Part shown: positions 1-6,700 of the stretch, one piece after another
Position numbering within the stretch: the stretch's first letter is position 1
Layout: every line of letters starts with the position of its first letter
Assembly (NCBI GenBank): GCA_910577445.1
Contig: CAJTMZ010000065.1
Span: forward strand, 3,185-13,077
Reading direction: 5' to 3'
From: an uncultured Lachnospiraceae bacterium
GTDB lineage: Bacteria > Bacillota > Clostridia > Lachnospirales > Lachnospiraceae
DNA length: 9,893 nucleotides
Notes under the pieces: model-generated
Seen by the model: the letters and a program-made list of their open reading frames with translations, nothing else
Told to the model about the DNA's origin: nothing
Databases searched by the model: none
Program-made: the position numbers and the translations under genes

Positions 1-545
1 GGCTCCTGTTAAGGAATTTTTCGGAAAAGGATATGGACGCGCTGTATTTGCTTTTAAGGGACGAGGAGGTAAATACCTTTCTGCCATGGTTCCCCGTGAA
101 AAACAGGGAAGAAACACAAAAATTTTACGAACAGAGACTGGCAGATAAACCATACAGTCTGGCGATTTGTTTAAAAGAGGATGATTATCCAATTGGCTAT
201 ATCAAGATGGATACGGGCGAAAGCCATGATTTCGGGTATGCGCTTTGCAAAGAGTTCTGGCATAAGGGCATCGTTTCCGAGGCCGGCAGGGCTTTTATCA
301 GCCAGTTAAAAAAAGACGGTATCCCATACATTACGGCGACCCACGACAGAAAAAATCCCAAAAGCGGCGGCGTAATGCGGCAGATTGGCATGAAATACTG
401 CTATTCCTATGAAGAGCAGTGGCAGCCTAAAAATATTCCGGTCGTGTTCAGAATGTTCCAGTTGAATTTTGACGGGCAGAAGGACAGAGTCTATCAGAAA
501 TACTGGAACTGCTATGAGGTTCATTTTGTGGAAACCGGTATTTAA
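1..545 (+). CDS. GNAT family N-acetyltransferase, 5' end outside window
   Basis: Probable acetyl-CoA-dependent N-acetyltransferase of the RimJ/RimL-like GNAT group; the acceptor is unknown. The reading frame is open to the left edge: codons from position 3 read LLLRNFSEKDMDALYLLL, which matches the usual N-terminal strand and first helix of this group (ERLxLRxFxxxD), so the ATG at 33 is internal and the true start lies upstream of the window. About 180 residues are visible, close to the usual 170-190 for the family. The acetyl-CoA-binding segment is seen as FWHKGIVSEA (about nt 258-287), followed by the typical NPKSGGVMRQIGM stretch (about nt 354-392), where GNAT proteins have N-x-x-S-x-x-V-x-x-x-x-G-F/M. 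It is the only gene on this strand and converges on the sulfatase, so it is probably unrelated to the metabolic cluster. Family is fairly sure, substrate is not. Confidence 0.85.
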   Translation, partial: LLLRNFSEKDMDALYLLLRDEEVNTFLPWFPVKNREETQKFYEQRLADKPYSLAICLKEDDYPIGYIKMDTGESHDFGYALCKEFWHKGIVSEAGRAFISQLKKDGIPYITATHDRKNPKSGGVMRQIGMKYCYSYEEQWQPKNIPVVFRMFQLNFDGQKDRVYQKYWNCYEVHFVETGI

Positions 546-586
546 GCCGGTTCCCGCTGACATACCTGGGGCTTACGGCGCAGGCT

Positions 587-619
587 GCTTTTGGAAAGCG
601 CCATCCGCTTTTGGAAAGC
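587..619. repeat. Two tandem copies of a 13-bp hairpin-like repeat
   Basis: The sequence GCTTTTGGAAAGC occurs at 587-599 and again at 607-619, a period of 20 bases with a 7-base spacer (GCCATCC). Each copy is itself an inverted repeat (GCTTT, TGG, AAAGC), and the second copy runs into the stem of the adjacent terminator hairpin. It lies in the intergenic stretch between the convergent acetyltransferase and sulfatase genes. Role unknown; it may add to transcription termination or may be a chance short duplication. Confidence 0.5.
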
Positions 620-657
620 AGGCGGAAACTTCCCATAGAAACCTCCGCCTGCCTTTT
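618..657. terminator. Probable bidirectional terminator between convergent genes
   Basis: GCAGGCGGA at 618-626 is perfectly complementary to TCCGCCTGC at 644-652, giving a 9-bp GC-rich stem with a 17-base loop. On the + strand the stem is followed by CTTTTGTT, a short T-rich tail. On the minus strand the tract after the stem is TTTCC, a weak tail. Its position after both converging genes supports a terminator, stronger for the acetyltransferase than for the sulfatase. Confidence 0.65.
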
Positions 658-671
658 GTTCTCAAAAGGAT

Positions 672-2031
672 TTATTCTAAACTAAGAGGGGCAATCACAG
701 GTCTTGTCCCTTCCGCCTTTTCAATCTCATCCAAAAGCTGCAAAGAAAGCTCTTTTCGTATCTGCGCATAAGCCGGGTCACGCACCAGATTTTCCAGCTC
801 GTAAGGGTCCTTTTTCAAATCGTAGAAAAAATCCTCCTCATAATAATCGCTGCTTCCTTCCTGCCATCCGTCCAGTCCGGGAGCGTATACGCTGTAGAGA
901 TAATTCTCGGTGCGCAGGCACCGCCCTGTACGGCTCTCGCTGATTTGGGCAAAAATCCGGTTTTCCCTTCCTTCCGTCCTGCCGTCCGCCACGTCTTTTA
1001 AGTCCTCCCCAATCATAAGGCTGCCCACATCTACTCCCGCCATGGCCAGAAATGTCTTCGGAAGGCTGGCCGTACTCACCAGTTCGCCGACCCTTTTTCC
1101 GCCCCTGAAACCGGGACCGGAAATAACAAGAGGAACCTGCAGGCTGGAATCGTGGCAGGAACGTTTATAGTCATCCGCTCCCATAAGATGTTCATCCCTG
1201 TTTCTGGTTTTAAAATGGGAGCCATGGTCCGAGCTGTAAATAATAATGGTATTCTCATAAAGTCCCTTTTTCTTCAGCGTCTCAATGATACGCCCCAGAT
1301 TGTCGTCCAGGCTTTTGCAGCAGCCCAAGTAATCCGGATACATCTCCTTTGCGTCCCCTGAAAGCGCCTTTAAATCTTCCGGAAGTTCATAATCGCTGTT
1401 TGGAACCGTCAGGGCCCTCATAGCACTTCCTGTCGTTCTGATGGTGAGGCTCAATATGGGATATGGTCAGGAAAAACGGTTTTTCCCCTTTATACTGCTC
1501 CAGATATTCCAGGGCAAAATCCGTAATGCAGTCCACCCGGTAGCCTTTAAACTCTCTCTTTTGCATCTCTTCATCAAAAACATATCCGTCATAGCCGTGG
1601 GAGGTTGCTTCCAGTACGTCGGAGACACGCCAGAACCCCCGGTAACCGCCCCGCCGCTCTGGAGGAATCGCCCTGCATTCATAGTCAATAACCGGCGGCT
1701 CTTCATAGGAATCCCGGCAGCTTGCCAGATGCCATTTCCCCACATAAGCGGCGTCGTACCCCGCCTCGTTCATGTAATCCGCCACTGTCTTGACGTCGTC
1801 CGGAAGAGGCTGGCCGTTTCTGTAGCAGTTGATTTCCGTAGGATAGCGACCCGTCTGAAACATGGCCCTGCAGGGACCGCATACCGGCTGGGCGGTAAAC
1901 GCGTTTTCAAATAAGACGCCTTCTTGCGCCAGCTCGTCCAGATTCGGGCTGATATCCAGCTTTTGCCCGTAGCATCCCAGCGTGTCGGCGCGCTGCTGGT
2001 CGGTAAAATAAAATAAGATATTGGGTTGCAT
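672..2031 (-). pseudogene. Sulfatase (Cys-type), interrupted by a frameshift
   Basis: Sulfatase of the arylsulfatase/alkaline phosphatase superfamily, hydrolysing a sulfate ester, possibly on a sulfated sugar. The first frame starts at the ATG at 2031, chosen because AAAGGAGG lies 6 bases upstream, and runs 214 codons to a TGA at 1389-1387. It holds the metal-binding D11-Q12, the maturation signature C51-G-P-C-R55 whose Cys would be converted to formylglycine, K99-W-H101, and SHIEPHH near its end. Homology resumes in the next frame at DYELPEDL (just after nt 1393) and continues through the second metal-binding element SDHGSHF to a TAA at 672. The span of 1360 nt is one more than a multiple of three, so one inserted base (or two lost) explains the break. 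Repaired, it would be about 450 residues, normal for the family. Both halves keep their motifs, so the lesion is recent or a sequencing error. No sulfatase-maturing radical SAM enzyme is in the window. Confidence 0.85.
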
Positions 2032-2037
2032 ACTATG

Positions 2038-2045
2038 CCTCCTTT
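2038..2045 (-). promoter_or_regulatory. Ribosome binding site of the sulfatase gene
   Basis: Minus-strand AAAGGAGG ends 6 bases before the ATG at 2031. It fixes the start at MQPNILFYF and excludes the longer in-frame extension to 2166, whose extra residues show no sulfatase similarity and overlap the end of the cupin gene. Confidence 0.85.
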
Positions 2046-2070
2046 GCCTGCCTTTTAAAGCTTTTCTTAA

Positions 2071-2079
2071 AGTATAGCA
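2071..2079 (-). promoter_or_regulatory. Candidate extended -10 promoter for the sulfatase gene
   Basis: On the minus strand the 112-base gap between the cupin stop and the sulfatase start contains TGCTATACT, a TGn-extended -10 box (TATACT differs from consensus by one base). It would start transcription about 30 bases before the sulfatase ATG. I see no good -35 hexamer at 16-18 bases, as is common with extended -10 promoters. It would let the sulfatase be expressed apart from the upstream operon. Confidence 0.45.
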
Positions 2080-2143
2080 CACAAACCGCGGCACAGCTAC
2101 TTTATTGACTTTATAATTGATTCGGAAACGGCGTATTTGACAA

Positions 2144-2482
2144 TTAAACAGACTTTGTACCGGCATGGCACCACAAAATCACAGCCGGTTCTTCCCTGTC
2201 GGAAATTACGTGATGGTTCTCGCCGGGCTCTACCAGAATAATGTCTCCGGTCTTTAAGGGCTCCTTTATATCGTCCACCCAGACCACGGCCTTTCCCTGC
2301 ACGACCATAAACAGCTCGCAGTCGTCATGTATGTGGGTTCCCTCCGGGTTATCGTCAGCGTGGCTCACTTCGCCGGGCCGGGTAAAAGACAGTCCGCCCG
2401 CGTAAAGCTTATCTCCGGGCAGCACGCCGTCAAACAGATGTCCGTTTGCGGGATTTAACTCTTTAACAGTCAGTTTTTTCAT
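2144..2482 (-). CDS. Small single-domain cupin protein
   Basis: A 112-residue protein that is essentially one cupin beta-barrel. Cupin motif 1 is visible as G48-T-H50-I-H52-D-D-C-E56 followed by G63, supplying the two His and one Glu metal ligands; motif 2 is G79-D-I-I-L-V-E-P-G87-E-N-H90, supplying the third His. All four expected metal ligands are therefore present. Such small cupins act as sugar or uronate isomerases, dioxygenases, or ligand-binding proteins, and the sequence alone does not choose among them. The gene starts 15 bases after the Gfo/Idh/MocA stop with AAGGAAG as ribosome binding site, so the two are very likely co-transcribed and may act on the same sugar intermediate. Family assignment is firm; function is unknown. 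Confidence 0.9.
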   Translation of the reverse strand: MKKLTVKELNPANGHLFDGVLPGDKLYAGGLSFTRPGEVSHADDNPEGTHIHDDCELFMVVQGKAVVWVDDIKEPLKTGDIILVEPGENHHVISDREEPAVILWCHAGTKSV

Positions 2483-2497
2483 TTGTCATCTTCCTTC

Positions 2498-3565
2498 TTA
2501 ATTCATAAATTCTTTTCTGTATTTTTCTTCCAGACTCCCGGGTTCTACGGGAAGTCCCGCTCTTTTGCTCTCAATGGCGGAAAATACCGTCATTTGGGCG
2601 CGGGCGGCGTTCTCTAACCGGGTGTCCATTGGCACTCCCTCCTCCAGCCAGTCCACGAACTGCTCCACCAGATTTTCGTTTCCCCACCTGTCAGTCTTTG
2701 AACCGATTAGCGGAATCTCAAATCCTTTACCCGGGAGGTTGAAAGAAGGCTCCTTTTCTGATTTCAGATAGCAGCGCAGACTGTTTCCCTTCAGAACCAG
2801 CACAGCTTTTTCCAGCTCCGCCCGAATCAGTTCGTTGCCCCAGGAATGAAGGGAACTGGCGCTGGCCATGGACATTTCGTAGCTTACCCGCACGCCGTTT
2901 TCATATTTCAGTATGGAAAGGGACTGTCCTCCCCCTTTCATACTCTTTGCATGCTCCGGGCTCCAAACGTCGGTGTAGATGCTTCTGCACCTGCTTCCCG
3001 TCAGCGATTCCAGCAGGCTGAAATGATGGATAGACGCTTCGTTTAGCATTACATGCTCCAGCTTTTTCTGCCGCTCGCTCATCTCGGCCTCCTTAGCCGT
3101 AAACTGAAAGGAAATGTAATCCAGATTACCGTATTTCCCGCTGAAAATTTCCTTTCGCAATGTGGAGATATGCCGCTGGAACTGATGGGACATGGTCACG
3201 CCGTATTTTATTCCGGTTTCCTTTGCCCGCTCAAGGAGCCGGAACAGACTTTGGGGATTGTCGGTGACCGGCTTTTCAGACAATACATGGCATCCGTATT
3301 CCATAGCAGTCATGGCGACGGCCTCGTGAGCCGCCGGCGGCGCGGCTATCACACAAAAGTCAGGCTTTGTCTTTTCAAGAGCCTTTCGCAAATCGGTGAA
3401 GCGCTGCTCTTTTTCCAGCATCCCCCTGACCGATTCTAAATGGGCGGGAACTGTGTCCACAGCGCCAACCACCCGGAGCAGTCCGTCGCCGGCGCACCGG
3501 GGTAGGGTATATTTCGCCCAAATCTCTCCCCAGCCGCCGCATCCAACTAAAATTGCTGTTTTCAT
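2498..3565 (-). CDS. Gfo/Idh/MocA family NAD(P)-dependent oxidoreductase
   Basis: Cytoplasmic dehydrogenase of 355 residues, a typical length for the family, which oxidises or reduces hydroxyl or keto groups of sugars, inositols and related compounds. The N-terminal Rossmann fold shows the dinucleotide motif G8-C-G10-G-W-G13 after a short beta strand. The family's catalytic Lys is in E97-K98-P99. The second conserved element, usually D-x-x-x-H, appears as E176-A-S-I-H180, so the usual Asp is Glu while the His is kept. The C-terminal alpha/beta domain follows (about residues 130-340). The start ATG has GGAG 5 bases upstream (aaaGGAGacgga). It lies 84 bases downstream of the iron alcohol dehydrogenase with no clear terminator between them, and 15 bases before the cupin, so it is probably part of the same transcript. 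Substrate not predictable. Confidence 0.92.
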   Translation of the reverse strand: MKTAILVGCGGWGEIWAKYTLPRCAGDGLLRVVGAVDTVPAHLESVRGMLEKEQRFTDLRKALEKTKPDFCVIAAPPAAHEAVAMTAMEYGCHVLSEKPVTDNPQSLFRLLERAKETGIKYGVTMSHQFQRHISTLRKEIFSGKYGNLDYISFQFTAKEAEMSERQKKLEHVMLNEASIHHFSLLESLTGSRCRSIYTDVWSPEHAKSMKGGGQSLSILKYENGVRVSYEMSMASASSLHSWGNELIRAELEKAVLVLKGNSLRCYLKSEKEPSFNLPGKGFEIPLIGSKTDRWGNENLVEQFVDWLEEGVPMDTRLENAARAQMTVFSAIESKRAGLPVEPGSLEEKYRKEFMN

Positions 3566-3649
3566 TCCGTCTCCTTTTTTTCAAAAATATTCTTATTTCA
3601 GTATGCCAGCCGCTCTTTAGCACTTTCCGGCAAAACTCCCTGCTACGCG

Positions 3650-4834
3650 CTAACCCGCGCAGTTTTTCAGAATGTGGAGAACATCTTCCTTATACAGTTT
3701 CATAAACTGTCCTGTCCCTCCGTTTTTTACCGCCCGTTCCGCCAGCATTTCCAACTGGTCTTTTATTATATCTTCCGGTATGCCAAGCTGAGCCAGCGTG
3801 GAGGGCAGTCCAAGCTGCGTAAAGAAATCCGACAGGCGCTCTATTCCCGCCAGAGCCAGCGCTCTCTCGTCCGAAAACTGAGAGGGGTCCAGATTCCAGA
3901 CGCGGGTGGCAAACCTGACAAAGACCCTGATATCCGCTTCAAACACATACTTCATCCAGCCGGGGAACACAACGGCCAGACCCGCTCCGTGAGCCACATC
4001 ATAGACGGCGCTCAGCTCGTTTTCGATATCGTGGGACGCCCAGTCGCCCTGACGGCCCGTACAGAGCAGTCCGGCCTGAGCAAGGCTGGCAGCCCACATA
4101 ATTTCCGACCGGGCAGCCAGGTCGCCGGGATGCTCCATGACAATCCGTCCGTTATGGATAAGCGTTTTCATACACGCCTCACACAGCCGGTCGCCCAGCT
4201 CGGTATTTTGCGTACGGGAAAAATAATTTTCCATCACATGGGACATGATATCCGCAATACCGCAGGCCGTCTGATAGGGGGGCAACGACAGGGTAAGCAG
4301 TGGGTCCAGGACAGCGAACAGCGGCCGCATCTTCCGGTTATTTAAGGGGATTTTCTGCATACCGTCTTCGTTGGTAATAACGGAGCCTACCGCCACCTCG
4401 CTTCCCGCCGCCGGCATTGTCACCACGGCGCCTAAAGGAAGCAGACGCTCCACTTTCTGTTTTCTGGTAAAGAAATCCCAGACGTCCCCCTCATAGGGAA
4501 CTCCCAAAGCAATGGCTTTGGCGGAGTCAATCACGCTGCCGCCGCCCACGGCCAGAATAAAGTCCACCTCTTCCCGGCGGCACAGCTCTATCCCTTTATA
4601 TACCAGACCAAGGCGGGGATTGGGCTGAACCCCTCCCAGCTCCACAGTCTCAATGCCCTCTTTGTGAAGATATCCCGCTATGCGGTCTATCAGGCCGGAC
4701 TGTTTGCTGTGACGGCTCCCGAAATGAATCAGCGCTTTGTGTCCGCCAAATTCTTTTACTCTCTGTCCCACCTCTTTTTCAGCGCCTTCGCCGAAAAACA
4801 CCTGTGTCGGGACCTGAAATTCAAAATTTAACAT
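3650..4834 (-). CDS. Iron-containing alcohol dehydrogenase
   Basis: Group III metal-dependent alcohol dehydrogenase, 394 residues, similar in pattern to clostridial butanol dehydrogenases (BdhA/YqhD-like), which mainly reduce aldehydes with NAD(P)H. The N-terminal Rossmann-like domain carries the nucleotide-binding run A95-V-G-G-G-S100. The all-helical C-terminal domain carries the metal ligands D195, H199, H268 and H282 (seen as ADIMSH and as ASHDIENELSAVYDVAHG, with the 14-residue spacing of the last two His typical of the family). All four ligands are present, so the enzyme should be active. It starts 14 bases after the second permease stop, with AAAGGAGG 7 bases before the ATG, so it belongs to the transporter operon. 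In context it may reduce an aldehyde released by the glycyl radical enzyme, or oxidise an imported alcohol; that is inference. Presence of Fe rather than Zn is from family knowledge. Confidence 0.93.
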   Translation of the reverse strand: MLNFEFQVPTQVFFGEGAEKEVGQRVKEFGGHKALIHFGSRHSKQSGLIDRIAGYLHKEGIETVELGGVQPNPRLGLVYKGIELCRREEVDFILAVGGGSVIDSAKAIALGVPYEGDVWDFFTRKQKVERLLPLGAVVTMPAAGSEVAVGSVITNEDGMQKIPLNNRKMRPLFAVLDPLLTLSLPPYQTACGIADIMSHVMENYFSRTQNTELGDRLCEACMKTLIHNGRIVMEHPGDLAARSEIMWAASLAQAGLLCTGRQGDWASHDIENELSAVYDVAHGAGLAVVFPGWMKYVFEADIRVFVRFATRVWNLDPSQFSDERALALAGIERLSDFFTQLGLPSTLAQLGIPEDIIKDQLEMLAERAVKNGGTGQFMKLYKEDVLHILKNCAG

Positions 4835-4848
4835 ATGTTTTCCTCCTT

Positions 4849-5700
4849 TTAACCCTTAATGCCGGAACCCACGGACAGGGCCTGTTCCAGCTTATCTCCT
4901 AAAAACAGATAAATGACAACGGTTGGTATACTTGCCATAACCAGCGCAGCCCCCATGCCGCCCCAGTCCGTGACGAACTTCCCTTTAAAGGTAACCAGTC
5001 CCACGGGCAGCGTCTTACGCGCCTCCTCGCTTATCATCACCAGTGCCAGTGTAAACTCATTCCACGCCCCGATACAGGTAAACAGAAGTACCGAAGCAAT
5101 GGCCGGTTTTACCAGCGGGCAGATGATACTGAAAAAGCTCCTGAACACACCGGCCCCGTCGATATAAGCCGCCTCCTCCATGTCTTTTGGAATACTGCGC
5201 ATAAAGCCCTCCAGCACCAGACAGGCAAAGGCAAGCTGAAAAGCGGTATACGGCAGAATCAGTGAGGCATAGGAATTGGTCAGCTTCATATCACGCACCA
5301 GAATAACTAACGGGATAAGAATAATCTGTGCCGGGATAAACAGACCCATCGTTATGTAGGTGCTCGCCGCTCCCGAAAACTTCCACTGCATCCGCGCCGT
5401 GGCATAAGAGAACATCAGTGAAAACACGATTACCGCCACGGTGGTGATAAATGTCACCACAATACTGTTTCTAAAGTACAGAGGAATGTTAAAATTGTTC
5501 CATGCATTGTAATAGTTCTCCGCCTTCCAGATAAGGGGTGCTCCAAAAGGATTGGTAAACATGATTTCCTCATTGCTTTTGAAAGAGTAGAAAATCATGT
5601 AAATGAAAGGATACAGGTTCACCAGAGAACAGGTCATCAGAAAAGCGATGAGCATCTTGCGGACCAAAGAACTCTTTTTTACATTCTTTTGTTTTTTCAT
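4849..5700 (-). CDS. ABC sugar transporter permease, MalG-like (CUT1)
   Basis: Inner-membrane permease subunit of a carbohydrate uptake (CUT1) ABC importer, 283 residues from the chosen start. Six hydrophobic segments are visible: about residues 15-37, 79-103, 115-135, 145-167, 197-221 and 248-267. The cytoplasmic EAA loop that docks the ATPase is E175-E-A-A-Y-I-D-G-A-G184. Upstream ATGs at 5718 and 5706 are in frame, but the ribosome binding site GGGGAGGG lies between them and the ATG at 5700, at 7-base spacing from GGAGG, so 5700 is the start. The gene follows the MalF-like permease by 14 bases and precedes the alcohol dehydrogenase by 14 bases. It should pair with that permease to form the membrane channel. 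Confidence 0.93.
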   Translation of the reverse strand: MKKQKNVKKSSLVRKMLIAFLMTCSLVNLYPFIYMIFYSFKSNEEIMFTNPFGAPLIWKAENYYNAWNNFNIPLYFRNSIVVTFITTVAVIVFSLMFSYATARMQWKFSGAASTYITMGLFIPAQIILIPLVILVRDMKLTNSYASLILPYTAFQLAFACLVLEGFMRSIPKDMEEAAYIDGAGVFRSFFSIICPLVKPAIASVLLFTCIGAWNEFTLALVMISEEARKTLPVGLVTFKGKFVTDWGGMGAALVMASIPTVVIYLFLGDKLEQALSVGSGIKG

Positions 5701-5707
5701 TATCATC

Positions 5708-5712
5708 CCTCC
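5708..5712 (-). promoter_or_regulatory. Ribosome binding site deciding the MalG-like start
   Basis: Minus-strand GGAGG, within GGGGAGGG, sits 7 bases before the ATG at 5700. Two further in-frame ATGs (5718 and 5706) lie upstream of or immediately against this site and would have no comparable site, so they are unlikely starts. Confidence 0.8.
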
Positions 5713-5714
5713 CC

Positions 5715-6590
5715 TCATTCTTCCCTTATTCTAAACAGCTTATTGAGCAGCACCGTACAGGCCAGACATTCCAGAACGATAACCGTTGCTATGGCGCTGC
5801 CGTAACCGAACTTGTTGCCGGTAAAGGCCGACTTATACATCATATAGGTCAGCGACGTGGTGTAATCGCCGGGGCCGCCCCCCGTCATAATATACATGGT
5901 ATCGAAGGCCTTCAATCCTCCGGTGAACGCCAGAATCAGGCAGAACCGGAAGGTTTCTCGCAGCAGGGGAATGGTAATGCGCCGGTGCATCTGTACGGTG
6001 GAAGCGCCGTCGATTCTCGCGGCCTCATATAAATCCTGGGAAATTCCGCTGACAGCCGTATAGAACATGATAAACTCTATTCCCATAAACTGCCAGGCGT
6101 TGACAAAGGCAACGGCAAAAATCGCTGAATTTTTACCGGTCAGCCAGGCCTGCCGGTAATGGATGCCGAGAGCTTCGAAAATCTGATTGAACAACCCATA
6201 ATCATAGTTAAACAAAGATACCCACATCTGGCAGATTACCGTAGATGATATGACAACCGGCAAAAAATAAGTAAAGCGGAAGAAACCGCTGAACCTGGTT
6301 TTGATTGAAACAAGCAGCAGGGCCATCAAAAGCCCGAAGAAGATTTGATACACCACCAGCACAAGCGCGAAAATCAGGCTGTTTTTGTTGGACAGATAAA
6401 AAGTATCGGCACGAAACAGTTTGACATAATTGCCAAGCCCGACCCATTTGCCTGCCGTTGCCCCATTCCAGTTATAAAAGGATTTGATTAGAGACTGAAA
6501 CACCGGGTATCCAATCAGTCCGGTAAAGGTCAGCAGGGCGGGCAGAGTTAACACCGCCACCGCGCCGCGATATCTCCATGTTTTTTTCAT
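5715..6590 (-). CDS. ABC sugar transporter permease, MalF/UgpA-like (CUT1)
   Basis: Inner-membrane permease subunit of a carbohydrate uptake ABC importer, 291 residues. Hydrophobic segments are at about residues 11-31, 72-95, 106-126, 155-180, 210-232 and 262-283. The EAA loop is E189-A-A-R-I-D-G-A196, followed by the usual IPLL, and the family's TGGGPGDYT periplasmic/channel motif is near residue 240. The start at 6590 (MKKTWRY) is preferred over the GTG at 6608 because GGAGG lies 6 bases upstream of it, inside the longer reading frame. It lies 110 bases downstream of the binding-protein gene and beyond a strong terminator, so its expression probably depends on read-through from the binding-protein promoter. 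Substrate not predictable from the permease. Confidence 0.93.
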   Translation of the reverse strand: MKKTWRYRGAVAVLTLPALLTFTGLIGYPVFQSLIKSFYNWNGATAGKWVGLGNYVKLFRADTFYLSNKNSLIFALVLVVYQIFFGLLMALLLVSIKTRFSGFFRFTYFLPVVISSTVICQMWVSLFNYDYGLFNQIFEALGIHYRQAWLTGKNSAIFAVAFVNAWQFMGIEFIMFYTAVSGISQDLYEAARIDGASTVQMHRRITIPLLRETFRFCLILAFTGGLKAFDTMYIMTGGGPGDYTTSLTYMMYKSAFTGNKFGYGSAIATVIVLECLACTVLLNKLFRIREE

Positions 6591-6596
6591 TCTTTC

Positions 6597-6601
6597 CCTC
6601 C
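6597..6601 (-). promoter_or_regulatory. Ribosome binding site deciding the MalF-like start
   Basis: Minus-strand GGAGG lies 6 bases before the ATG at 6590. The alternative GTG start at 6608 is upstream of this site and has no comparable site of its own. Confidence 0.8.
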
Positions 6602-6626
6602 TTATCACTTTACTGCTTTCCGTGTG

Positions 6627-6663
6627 AAAAAAACGGCAGGCCCGATTTCAAATCCGGCCTGCC
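6627..6663 (-). terminator. Strong intrinsic terminator between binding protein and permeases
   Basis: On the minus strand GGCAGGCC (6663-6656) pairs with GGCCTGCC (6642-6635); after one G-G mismatch the stem continues with GATT/AATC, leaving a very small loop. The stem is followed after one G by seven Ts (6633-6627). This is a textbook rho-independent terminator placed just after the binding-protein gene. Partial read-through would give more binding protein than permease, as is common in CUT1 importers. Confidence 0.9.
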
Positions 6664-6700
6664 CTCTTCTTCCATATAAGAAATCAGGCAATCGTAAGCT

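Noticed and set aside
33..33. ATG at 33 as the acetyltransferase start
   Set aside because: Codons upstream to position 3 continue the family's N-terminal pattern and there is no ribosome binding site before 33.
1380..1400. Programmed +1 ribosomal frameshift joining the two sulfatase halves
   Set aside because: The break reads CGA TTA TGA; slippage of a TTA-decoding tRNA onto TAT is poor pairing, there is no Shine-Dalgarno-like stimulator at the right distance, and programmed frameshifting is not known for sulfatases. A mutation or sequencing error is simpler.
2032..2166. N-terminal extension of the sulfatase to 2166
   Set aside because: The extension overlaps the end of the cupin gene, has no sulfatase-like sequence, and the ribosome binding site at 2038-2045 points to the start at 2031.
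3674..4345. Long open frame on the + strand (223 codons)
   Set aside because: It lies wholly antisense to the alcohol dehydrogenase, whose motifs are intact; the translation has no recognisable domain and no ribosome binding site.
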